A stretch of 64,000 nucleotides of DNA from Stentor roeselii (lineage: Eukaryota; Ciliophora; Heterotrichea; Heterotrichida; Stentoridae), in contig RSEH01000165.1 in assembly GCA_006503475.1 (NCBI GenBank), positions 1 to 64,000 of the forward strand, in the 5' to 3' direction. Position 1 is the stretch's first letter, and every line of letters starts with the position of its first letter. The notes under the pieces are model-generated. The model saw only the letters and a list, made by a program, of their open reading frames with translations, was not told the DNA's origin and ran no database searches. The translations under genes and the position numbers were made by a program. Shown here in pieces: positions 19,745 through 28,688 of this stretch.

Positions 19745-21136
19745 ATGATTCGATATCAATTTGAGACTTACGCAAGGATGAAACCTTTGTTCAAGTAATG
19801 CTTACTTAGTCCGAATAACCCCATCGGGTATAATATTTATGTTGAAGATGAAGTACTTGAAATACTTGTACCGAGAAATGAGAAGGCTGGAATTATTAAT
19901 AATCAAAAAGACTCTCATAAGTTCAAGTTCACTGAAATATTTGATCAGGAAACAACACAGGAAGAGATTTTTGATAGGGTTGCGAAACCTTTGACGTTAA
20001 GTTGTCTTGCTGGGTATAATGGAACTATTTTTGCATATGGGCAAACTGGTAGTGGCAAGACTCACACAATGAGCGGAGCCGAAACCTGGCAGTTAAGAGG
20101 AATAATCCCAAGAGTGATATCATGCATTTTCGACGAAATAGAAGACCGTCCAGGATTCGACTTCAACGTTTACATCACATTCATGGAGATCTACAACGAG
20201 TCAGGTTACGACATCCTAGACCCAAAGCATTCAGAAGCTCCAATGGAAAAATGGACAAAAATCCAGTTATACGAGGACGTTTACGGTAACCTGCACTTAA
20301 AAAACCTTTCAATCCACCAGATTTACTCAGAGCAAGAAGGAATCGACCTGATGATGATGGGAAATTTCATTCGTCATGTCTCGACAACACCTTCGAATCA
20401 AGCATCATCGAGGTCTCATTGTATTTTCACCATAGCTATTGAAAGCAGAGAACATGAATCTGAAGTCATTCGAACTGCAAAGCTTCATCTTGTTGACTTG
20501 GCAGGCTCCGAACGAGTCGCTAAAACTAATATCAATGGAAAGACCTTGGAAGAATCTAAACATATCAACTTGTCGCTTACTTATTTGGAGCAGGTTATTA
20601 TTGCACTGCATGAAAGGCAAAAAGACTCTAGGACTCATATTCCTTATAGAAATTCACTTATGACTACTATTTTGAGAGATAGTCTTGGAGGTAATTGCAA
20701 AACTGTTCTTATTGCTACTATGAACTCGGATGCTGACCAGTTAGAAGAAACAATAAGTTCAGCAAAATTCGCAAAAAGATGTTCAAAACTAGTAGCAAAT
20801 GTAACAATAAACGAGCAGATGGACATAAACCTTCTAGTCCAAAAGCTTCAAAGTGAAAACGAAGAGCTAAAAAAGCAGTTAATATCTCAAGGTGAGTTAA
20901 AAACCTCTGAAAGTCTATATCTCGACGCATCAGAGGCAGACATCTGCAAAAAACAAGTAGGGATGTTTTTATCAGACAAAGTGACTCCTAAGGTGATAGT
21001 GAATTCAACAGCGCAAGTTTTTCGTTGTTTCCAACTATTCAAAGAAGCGATGATAATAACTCAAGAGCAATGCGCACAAGAAATCGAGAAGATCCAAAGC
21101 AAGAACAAGCCGAGGTTAAAGAGTAATTTTAAGTAA
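19745..21136 (+). CDS. KIF6-like kinesin motor (spliced, short tail)
   Basis: Two exons joined by a 15-nt intron (19795-19809) give 458 aa. The start ATG follows an in-frame TAA immediately upstream. The motor domain fills about residues 8-365. It has YARMKPLF at the first strand, P-loop GQTGSGKT, switch I NQASSRSH, switch II DLAGSE and HIPYRNSLMT. The insert around residues 30-60 (IGYNIYVEDEVLEI, NNQKDSHKFKF) matches human KIF6 well. KIF6/KIF9 kinesins work in cilia. The tail after the motor is only about 90 residues against several hundred in animal KIF6, so stalk and cargo region are mostly absent. The last 8 bp overlap the opposite gene. Confidence 0.9.
19795..19809 (+). other. 15-nt intron in the kinesin gene
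   Basis: GTAATGCTTACTTAG, phase 2. Removing it eliminates an in-frame TAA and gives the kinesin sequence PLFNPNNPIGYN without a break. Confidence 0.92.
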
Positions 21137-22967
21137 TTTGGTTTATTATCAGTGAAAAACACGTCTTTCTTAATGTCAACGACTCGCTTCTCACCTCGAT
21201 TGAACACGTCTGGTCCACAGGACTCAAAAAAAACAACACAAAAGCCACCTTTTCCAACAAAAAAACAAGAAGAAGCTGAAATGATGAAAGACTTGCTAAT
21301 GATTTACTTGTAAAAATCTGCAAATTTCTTGAAAATTTCAGCATTTTTCGAAGTCTTCTCAAGGAATGTCTACATTGGGAAACTTTCACCTCACTGTCAA
21401 AAACAAGAAGTTCGAATTCAGATAAAAGAACTTCTGGAGTTACTTGGATTGGCTTGGAAAAGCAGAAGAAATGAACAGGAATTTCTAAAATGTATTCTAA
21501 AAACTTGTCAGGAAGGTCAAATTTCAGCGAAAGTGAAGGAAAAAGATGTGTCAGGCAGATCTGCTTTATCAACAACCTCTTGCGAGTCATATCCTGAGGC
21601 TTTAACTGCTGAAGTCTTGTGTCGGTAAAGCTGATATCGTATCCGAAACTTTTGTCAGTCTCAAGTTCCAAATTTATCAGAAGCTGCTGAGAACTATTGA
21701 AAATCTCAATATCAAGAACTAAGCATTCATTTTCAAAAATACTTTCAAATGTCAGGACTACCAGATCGTTTTGCAGTAAAAGATTCGACCTGCCGCAGCA
21801 GGTTAACTTAAAATTATCAGGTTCTTCTGAAATTTTCTCTGATGGTGCACTCACAGAGCTGATGAGATTTGGAAGAGTTTGGAAGTTTTTCTGGGCAAAT
21901 AAAAAAATCTCTTGAAAATCTTGAGGAATGACTTGAGACTCTCTTCTTAGTGATTCTTTGATGACGTGACATTCAGCGCATTCCTGTTCCTTTGAAAGAA
22001 GAAGTTCTTTTGTCTTCGTATAAGCGTTTTCAAGTTGTTTTAGGCGTTTTTGCAGGTTTTCAATGATTGAGTTTTTTTCGATGATATTTTTTTTTAGTTC
22101 TGTGTTTTCCAGTCTGAGTTCAGAAATCTCTAAATTTGAATAACGAAACTTTTTCTCTTTGAAAGACTCGAATTGACTGGTTCCTTGTCTTGGAGAGTCT
22201 TTTTTTAAAGAAAAAGTCGAGTTTTGAGTTAACTTTTGCACCCTGGTTAGAACTTTTTGGATTTTATTTGTCACGCTTTGCTTGTTTTCTTCTATCGAAT
22301 GCTTCAAACTAGCTTCTAAAGCTGGAATCGCTGAGGAAAGACTTTGAATCAGTTCTTTTCCCACGTCTTCTCGAGAAGGGTCGGCCATTGATTCAAGGAC
22401 CTCCAAAGAATTCAGGATTTTTTTTAATGAAAGACTTGGAACCGCTGAAGTCGGGGGTGGACTTTGAAGACCCTTCGAAAAACGACGAGAACTTGCTGAA
22501 AAATCAACAGTTTCTCTAAGTTTGTAAAACATTTTCGTGAATTCCGACTGTTTTTTCACTCCAGGCAAGGAAAGTTCATTAGCCCAAACATAGATATATG
22601 CCAAGAGATTGTTAAAAAAAGCTTCAGACCTAGTTTTATTTTCATGAGACTCTAAAGAATCACTGAAAATCGTTTGACTTGTTTTTGAGGCGAGTCTTGT
22701 GAAGAGACTGATCATTCGATTTTCACTTATTTGAATAAAATCCGGACGTTTTAGCATCATGCAGGAATGAAACAACTCCAGGAGTAAAACTTTCTGAGCC
22801 GGAGACACTTTTTTGTCTTTTATGAGTTTTTTTATGAGGTCGATGAATTGTTTGCACTCGACAGAAGAGTTGCTTTTAATGAAATCAAGGACTTGGGGAT
22901 GTGCTTTGGCGTAACTTGGAGGACTCATAGTTGTATATAACACCAAGTCAGCGATTTTTAAGTTCAT
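21129..22967 (-). CDS. Candidate VHS/ENTH-like adaptor with C-terminal beta domain
   Basis: Protein of 612 aa, not firmly recognised. The N-terminal 110 residues look like an alpha-solenoid of VHS/ENTH type (ECKQFIDLIKKLIKDKK, QKVLLLELFHSCM). A second helical part follows (110-260), then a clear coiled coil (about 270-345). The C-terminal 200 residues are beta-rich with alternating hydrophobics (FENECLVLDIEIFNSSQQLLINLEL), reminiscent of adaptin or GAE ear domains. If so, it would be a GGA-like clathrin adaptor. This rests on pattern alone; a structure prediction would settle it. An inner Met (residue 14, MSPPSYAK) is an alternative start. It overlaps the kinesin 3' end by 8 bp, tail to tail. 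Confidence 0.5.
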   Translation of the reverse strand: MNLKIADLVLYTTMSPPSYAKAHPQVLDFIKSNSSVECKQFIDLIKKLIKDKKVSPAQKVLLLELFHSCMMLKRPDFIQISENRMISLFTRLASKTSQTIFSDSLESHENKTRSEAFFNNLLAYIYVWANELSLPGVKKQSEFTKMFYKLRETVDFSASSRRFSKGLQSPPPTSAVPSLSLKKILNSLEVLESMADPSREDVGKELIQSLSSAIPALEASLKHSIEENKQSVTNKIQKVLTRVQKLTQNSTFSLKKDSPRQGTSQFESFKEKKFRYSNLEISELRLENTELKKNIIEKNSIIENLQKRLKQLENAYTKTKELLLSKEQECAECHVIKESLRRESQVIPQDFQEIFLFAQKNFQTLPNLISSVSAPSEKISEEPDNFKLTCCGRSNLLLQNDLVVLTFESIFENECLVLDIEIFNSSQQLLINLELETDKSFGYDISFTDTRLQQLKPQDMTRKRLLIKQICLTHLFPSLSLKFDLPDKFLEYILEIPVHFFCFSKPIQVTPEVLLSEFELLVFDSEVKVSQCRHSLRRLRKMLKFSRNLQIFTSKSLASLSSFQLLLVFLLEKVAFVLFFLSPVDQTCSIEVRSESLTLRKTCFSLIINQIT

Positions 22968-23047
22968 TGCTGTGATGGTGAATCTTTATAACCCAGTCAA
23001 ATTCATGACTTTCCAAGATAAAATAACCTTCTAAACTATTTACAATC

Positions 23048-24004
23048 TTAATCCTCCTCATTTTGACTGATCGTCATTAAAGTCCTGCCACTTTGCAAAC
23101 AACACTGCTGGTCGACTTCCAAGTCGTTATTCACTTGAACCAATGTTCCGAACTTTGACTTATGGTCCTTTATGATGTACTTGCCGTTAAAATATTCAAG
23201 AGTTGCATGGATCCTCGAGACTGAGATATCAAAAAACTTGATATCACTTTCATGGCCTCTTCCTAATTTAAAGGTTTCTTGTTCCCGACATTGTATCAAA
23301 TGAACAGCCCTAGCATTTCCCTTGTCCTTATCAACACATTCTAAAATCAAAGCCGGCATTCCAGGCACAGTGAACTGCTTGAGTTGAAAGTAATCTAAAA
23401 CAAAAGGTTTCATACAAATTTCACAGTCCATACTTTTGCAGTAAACATAAGTCGAGTTCTGTCTGACGGACTTGGTAGACTTGAATTCAATCCAGGACTT
23501 GATGCACTTTAAATGAATAAATTTCATACTTCCCGTGCAGGAACAAGGAGCGATTAAAGGATTGCCATCGAAATCCTCTTCACTAAAGCAGATCTTGCAG
23601 AGGTCTCCATTTTCACATTTTTCTCTTCTGACTAGAGTTTGAGGTTTTTCTGCACCGGTGATCATTCTGACCCTGAGCTTGACTCTTCCTATTTTAAGGA
23701 CATCTAAGTCTTGTAACTCGTGCCCGTCTTTCATCTGGTTCACTACCAGCCATAAACTTGACTCTTGCAATGACTTCACTGATAATCGCGAGTCCTTCCA
23801 TGTCACTTGGGCTAGGACTGTCGCAGGTTCAGAGGTTTCTTCTACACTTTCGTGGAATTCCACGGAGCCTGAGTTGCGCGAAACGACGCAAGAGTCAAGC
23901 GCTCGGTGGGATTGCACCCTCGTCGAACTGCACTCATAGTCGAACAGCTCGTACGTGTCGCGTGCCCAGGTTCGTGTGACGATTAAAATCTTGGCTGATC
24001 TCAT
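23048..24004 (-). CDS. RING-CH (MARCH-type) protein with FHA domain(s)
   Basis: Protein of 318 aa. A C4HC3 RING-CH at about 136-197 has CKIC, APCSCTGSMKFIHLKCIKSWIEF and CEIC. A classical FHA domain follows at about 244-305 (FKLGRGHESDIKFFDISVSRIHATLEY...YIIKDHKSKFGT), with the Arg, Ser-Arg-x-His and Lys-x-Gly-Thr residues used for phosphothreonine binding. Residues 60-115 (WLVVNQMKDGHELQDLDVLKIG) resemble the last strands of a second, weaker FHA domain. Unlike animal MARCH ligases there is no membrane segment. Probably an E3 ligase directed to phosphorylated targets. Confidence 0.85.
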   Translation of the reverse strand: MRSAKILIVTRTWARDTYELFDYECSSTRVQSHRALDSCVVSRNSGSVEFHESVEETSEPATVLAQVTWKDSRLSVKSLQESSLWLVVNQMKDGHELQDLDVLKIGRVKLRVRMITGAEKPQTLVRREKCENGDLCKICFSEEDFDGNPLIAPCSCTGSMKFIHLKCIKSWIEFKSTKSVRQNSTYVYCKSMDCEICMKPFVLDYFQLKQFTVPGMPALILECVDKDKGNARAVHLIQCREQETFKLGRGHESDIKFFDISVSRIHATLEYFNGKYIIKDHKSKFGTLVQVNNDLEVDQQCCLQSGRTLMTISQNEED

Positions 24005-24056
24005 ATTTAAATAACTCAGCAGATCCGAATTTTCCGATCTTTAAGCGGGAACTAAG

Positions 24057-24899
24057 CTACTGGTTAATTTTCACTCTAAAGCCATAGTTGAATTTGCCTG
24101 AATTGTCGAGCAGTGAGAACTCTGTGCCGTTTATCAGGGTCACTCCTCCTACTTTCGTTCTAAGCCCTAGAGCTAGTTTTCCTTCTTGGTCAATGCGTGC
24201 TTTTAGAAGCTTTCCTTTCTCGAAGTTGTACTGGACTGTGCCTTGCGCTAGAACTGCCTGGTTCTTCCAGCCCACTGCTGCGCCGAACTCGAATTTTTCA
24301 CATCTTGACAGATACAGCGAGCCGACAATATCAGCAAAATTTTCTCCTTCAGCAGCAGTGTATTTCAAGACTCCTCTCCAGGTGGGTTTAAAGGTCCACA
24401 AAGCAGCTCCAATATTCGAAAGTTTCTTTTGATCAATTTTGAAAGTCAAATCAGCTCCAGCTCCATTTCCATTTGTCCCTGCGACGAAATTAAGCTTCAA
24501 GTCGTTGAGGTTCACCAGCGAGCCTTTGACTTTATAGTTGTCATGAGAAAATTCGCCTGAAAGAGTATGTTTGTACTCGTTTGGCTTGTTTGTCTCAAGT
24601 TCCAGTTTGAATTTCGCTTGTGAGAGCTTCGGATGAGTGTATTCGAATGTTCCTTTGAAAAGCGATGCGCTTGTGAACTGCTCTTTTAGTAACCATTGAG
24701 CTGCCTTGTATTGGAAATAAGTTGAACCAAATGTGGATGAACCTTTCGCTGATGACTTTTGGGTGAACGAAGACTTGAATGATAAGTCTGATGCTTTTGA
24801 ATACACGCTCAGGCCTAGGTCGAAGTTGGAGCAGAAGTTTTTCTTCCAGAGGTCTTCTTGAAGCTTGGATAGATTTGAGTAACTTTCGAGCTTAGCCAT
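24057..24899 (-). CDS. Mitochondrial porin (VDAC / Porin_3 family)
   Basis: Protein of 280 aa, the exact size of VDAC. It has a short N-terminal helix region followed by about nineteen amphipathic beta-strands, visible as alternating hydrophobic residues (for example FKLELETNKPNEYKHTLSGEF, FEFGAAVGWKNQAVLAQGTVQY). The C-terminal strand GKFNYGFRVKINQ is typical of the beta-signal for outer-membrane insertion. Expected role: anion and metabolite channel of the outer mitochondrial membrane. Tom40 is related, but the length and lack of an extended N terminus favour VDAC. The start context is aataaATGG. Confidence 0.85.
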   Translation of the reverse strand: MAKLESYSNLSKLQEDLWKKNFCSNFDLGLSVYSKASDLSFKSSFTQKSSAKGSSTFGSTYFQYKAAQWLLKEQFTSASLFKGTFEYTHPKLSQAKFKLELETNKPNEYKHTLSGEFSHDNYKVKGSLVNLNDLKLNFVAGTNGNGAGADLTFKIDQKKLSNIGAALWTFKPTWRGVLKYTAAEGENFADIVGSLYLSRCEKFEFGAAVGWKNQAVLAQGTVQYNFEKGKLLKARIDQEGKLALGLRTKVGGVTLINGTEFSLLDNSGKFNYGFRVKINQ

Positions 24900-25005
24900 T
24901 TATTAGGAGTGGACATGGCAGACTTAAACTATATGAAATTTTATCATCGATATCTCATCATTCCCAACTAAAAAAATCACAAAACACAATTTACCATTAC
25001 TAAAG

Positions 25006-26226
25006 CTAATAAAAGTGAATATACTTCACAATCCAAAAGCTATCAATAAGTCTAGATCCATCAGCACTCATTTGTTCCCAATACAAATGAGTATCATTAA
25101 AAACAGTCATAATACTAAAAGAAAGTTCATCACGTTTCTTTCCCATCCACTCAAGCTCCCCACCCTCCGCATTTTCATCCTGATCTCCAAGTCCAATTGC
25201 TCCAGAAGTGACATAAATAGTACTAAGTGGATTGAGGTACATATTATTTTCATCATCAAAGTAACTAGTAACAAACTTCTTAAACACCGGATGAGTCCTT
25301 TGATAACTATGCACATGCGAATTGACATAAAGATCAACATCATTCTTAAAAATCTCATCTTCAATATGTTTCCTAATAATACTCGCTTCATCTTCACAAG
25401 CTTCATACTGTTTCTTAGAAATACAATACAAAGGTCGATGTCCATAAACAATAAGCCAAGGATAAGCGATTCTATCTTCCTTCGACCTATTAAGTATTTT
25501 TTTCAAGTAATCCATCATCATATCAATTTTATCAAATTCTTCCACAAAGGCTTCTGTATGAATCGCTACAAACCTAACAAATCCAACAGTATAACTATAA
25601 TAAAACTGCGTGTTCGGCATGCGAAATCTAGTCGAATAGCTGTTATAATTATCCTTCTTTTCATGATTACCCGCGCAGACCATGATCGGCACCTGACTGG
25701 CGACAGGCTGAATCATTTTCATGAAATCATCAGCGACAGGTCCTGACCCTGAGTTAAAGTCATCTGCCAAGTTTCCCAGCATGATTATCGTGTCAATGTC
25801 CATCGTTTCAAACGACGACTCTATCGTCGACCACGAGCTTTGCCCGAAGTTCTTCACTGACAAGTCCCCGAAAAGCAAGAACTTGGCAGGCGCTCGGTCT
25901 GGAGGGGTTCGCAAGGAGAAGGCCTTTGAAAAGCCCATCTTCCGGCAGCCGACTTGATATTTGTACTCCGCGTTTGGCATTAGTCTCACTGTCGCAGTGT
26001 GGACTGACCAGGACTCGGAGTTTCCCACGTACTTCGTTGATGACCCTTCGTGATGAGTCCATTTGTTGTTTTGATTGATCCGCACGAAGGTCGTCGGCGT
26101 TTCTGAGGATGTACTCCATGTGAAACGAATCTCGTCTAAGGAGTCACCTAGAGATATGTGGATGTGAGTTGGAATGTGCGAGGAGAATGATATGGAGAGA
26201 AGGGATAGGATTAAACCCGGGTGCAT
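25006..26226 (-). CDS. Purple acid phosphatase-like secreted protein, metal site altered
   Basis: Protein of 406 aa with an N-terminal signal peptide (about 1-16). A fibronectin-like PAP N domain follows (about 20-110), then a metallophosphoesterase domain (about 115-380). Motifs in order: I FGDLS; II LGNLADD where the family has GDLSYA; III AGNHEKKDN; IV GHRPLY; V NSHVHSYQRTHPV. The motif II Asp that bridges the two metals is Asn, and the metal-binding Tyr is Asp. Family role is acid phosphate monoester hydrolysis in lysosome-like or secreted compartments; the changed site makes activity uncertain. Confidence 0.87.
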   Translation of the reverse strand: MHPGLILSLLSISFSSHIPTHIHISLGDSLDEIRFTWSTSSETPTTFVRINQNNKWTHHEGSSTKYVGNSESWSVHTATVRLMPNAEYKYQVGCRKMGFSKAFSLRTPPDRAPAKFLLFGDLSVKNFGQSSWSTIESSFETMDIDTIIMLGNLADDFNSGSGPVADDFMKMIQPVASQVPIMVCAGNHEKKDNYNSYSTRFRMPNTQFYYSYTVGFVRFVAIHTEAFVEEFDKIDMMMDYLKKILNRSKEDRIAYPWLIVYGHRPLYCISKKQYEACEDEASIIRKHIEDEIFKNDVDLYVNSHVHSYQRTHPVFKKFVTSYFDDENNMYLNPLSTIYVTSGAIGLGDQDENAEGGELEWMGKKRDELSFSIMTVFNDTHLYWEQMSADGSRLIDSFWIVKYIHFY

Positions 26227-26542
26227 TTTTATGTGAAACGGGAAATGTGGGCTTTTTGAATGGTTTGAAGATTGGCTTGTGGACTGGGTTATTTTTGATG
26301 TTATTTTAGATGTTATGAGAATTGGAAGGATTTTATTGTGAATTTATTGATTTTATTAGATTATAGGAGAGGAGTAGACACTTTTGCCCCATCTTAAAAT
26401 CAGATAAGAAAAATCTTCATCTCTGAAATTTAAAAATTGAGAACCTTGTTAAATTCCTAAATTCACTGTTATTTCCTTCCCACTCCAATAATCAGATACC
26501 AATAGAATCCAAATCTAAACTAATCAAAATCCATTCTAAAAA
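26227..26542. other. Intergenic region between divergent genes
   Basis: About 316 bp, AT-rich, separating the phosphatase and BEACH genes, which start on either side. It probably holds both promoters. No RNA gene seen. Confidence 0.5.
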
Positions 26543-28683
26543 ATGTTTACAGAATTCCATAGTTTCCCGAAACCCGATACGAAGTTCAACTTATTCTACC
26601 TAGAGCCAGGTGAGTTCCTGATAACCTCAGTCCGATGTTCTCTCCGTTCATCCGATTTCGATCAATCCCCAAAGTCGAATTCAGAAGGAAAACTTCATCT
26701 ATGCACCCGTTCATTAATCTTCCAGCCAACTTTCCTAAAATCTCCTCTTTTAAAGCTGAAACTTTCAAATCCAGAGTTGACTTATTCCTTTAAATTCCCT
26801 TCGATCTCCTCAGCTCATTCTCCAAACTCGAAAGGTCGAAAGTCAATAAACGACCGAAGCCAGTCGCCATTCACGAAGAGCGAGATTCTTTCAATATTTT
26901 TAGTAAGTGTTCCACGTTGCACTCTGATATCCCGGTACCCTCCGAGTCCAGGAGTCTCTTCAAAACTTGAAGAAAATCTGGAGTTTCGAATGAGTCAAAA
27001 CGATTTATTGAAGCTGAGCACAGAACTTGACATGGTAGGTCGAAGTGGAGAAGAAAAACACGTGGCGCAGATAATATTTGGAGTAAGATACAAAGAACTA
27101 GTGACGATGCTGTTGAATACTGAAGACTTCAACCCAGACGACATTCTTCTGAACCATAAATGCAAGAGGATCCTTCCAGAAGGAGAGCAATGGGGAGCCT
27201 TTGTATTGACTCAAGGTTCTCTTCACTTTTACGTCTTGATGAACCCTAAGCCAAAAGCACCTCTTCATATAAGTTTTCAAGACATAAGCCTATGCAGTAA
27301 GTATCGATTTCAATCAAAAGCCACTGGACTTCGCCTTGACTTGTTCAGTTCGCCTTGGCCGTTGATTTTTATTCTAGAGACTGAAGAGCAGAGAGAAGGT
27401 ATCCACAAGTTCATCATGAACAAAGTAAAATGCAAGAACCCGATGGACTCTTTGGCTGAACTCACTGATCAGTGGGTCTACGGAAGACTCAATAACTTCG
27501 AGTACCTCATGGCCTGCAACCAACTCGCCAATCGCAGCACTGTCGACTTCTCACAGTACCCTGTCTTTCCTTGGGTCCTCAGCAGGTACCAGGGCTCTGG
27601 GATCCAGTTAGACGACCCTAATGTCTTCAGGGACCTGACGAAACATGTTGGAGAACTGGAAAGTTCGAGGTTTCAACGACTCACAGTACGGCTTAGTTAG
27701 AGATTCTGCAACAAGAAAGAGGAGAAAGTTTGTACTCGGAGTTCTTCTCAAATCCGAGTATTTTAAGCTATTTTTTCATTAGAGCTTTGCCGGAATTGCT
27801 TATTCGCAACCAGAATCAGCTGTTTTTTAATGCGGAAAGACTTTTTACGAGTGTGGAAAAAGCTTGGAACTCTGGACTTAAGGTCACTGGGGATTATAAA
27901 GAACTTTGCCCGGAGTTTTATTCGAAGTCTTATTTTTTAGTCAATCTTACTGATATGCTCGCTGTTGGAGATGAACCGTTGAATCATGTTGAACTACCTG
28001 AATGGGGTAGTAACCCGGAAACTTTTGTTGAAATCATGAGGGATGCTCTTGAAAGTGACTTTGTTAGTGCAAATTTGAATAAGTGGATTGATTTGGTTTT
28101 TGGGTTTCAGCAAAAGGTTGAAAATGTTTTTCCTGATACTTGTTATGGGGTAAACTGGGGAACAATGAAGACAGGTCTAGTCAAAGATGCCTTTGAAGCT
28201 CTTTGTCGGGAATTCGGACAATTCCCAGACCAGTTATTTTTCGTTCCTCACCCGGAAAGAGTTTTCCGAAAGTGTCCTGAGATCAACCCACCTCCTTTAG
28301 TGCCAGACCAAGGGCCTTTACTAGAAAAATATCTGAACAGTTTGCAAGAGTCTCATCAACAAAGAATAAATTCAATGCTGGATCAATACTCCAAGTCGAA
28401 AAAAGCGATTGAATTAGGCAGAAGGGCAGAAATGGAAGCTCTAAACAAGCAAATCTTGCAAATGAAAGAAATGATTCAGAAGACTCTTGAAGAAAATAGT
28501 TTGGATGAAGACTCTGGGCTACAGTCTCAGGGAAGTCAAGAAATCATTAAATCGAAATCACCGAATTTGGCAGTCAAGCCACTGCCTATTGGATTAAATG
28601 ATGGAGAATTCAGTAAGAATAAAGTAGATGCGGTGAAGAAACCGAGAAAAGTTCAGAGCAAGACACCGACTAAGAATTTTTAG
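26543..28683 (+). CDS. BEACH-domain protein (FAN/NSMAF-like), spliced
   Basis: Two exons joined by an apparently 17-nt intron (27686-27702) give 707 aa. The N-terminal GRAM/PH-like region (about 1-280) resembles FAN (EGKLHLCTRSLIFQP). The BEACH domain runs from about 295 to 590: DQWVYGRLNNFEYLMACNQLANRS, QYPVFPWVL, VFRDLTKHVG, then after the intron LYSEFFSNPSILSYFFIRALPE. The C terminus is a short coiled coil with a basic tail, and the WD40 repeats of animal FAN are missing. BEACH proteins act in membrane traffic and fission/fusion. The next gene starts 5 bp after the stop. Confidence 0.88.
27686..27702 (+). other. Intron in the BEACH gene with tandem acceptor (15 or 17 nt)
   Basis: GTACGGCTTAGTTAGAG. 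The first 15 nt fit the usual intron pattern exactly (A at position 10, TAG end), but removing 15 puts the rest of the BEACH domain out of frame. Removing 17, to the second AG, restores it. See findings. Confidence 0.7.
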
Positions 28684-28688
28684 TAAAT

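Noticed and set aside
19745-19994. Kinesin as a pseudogene because its frame breaks before the P-loop
   Set aside because: A perfect 15-nt intron (19795-19809) removes the break and rebuilds a KIF6-like N terminus.
25015-25746. 243-codon plus-strand open frame opposite the phosphatase
   Set aside because: It lies antisense to a well-conserved phosphatase domain and its Ile/Asn/Lys-rich product resembles nothing.
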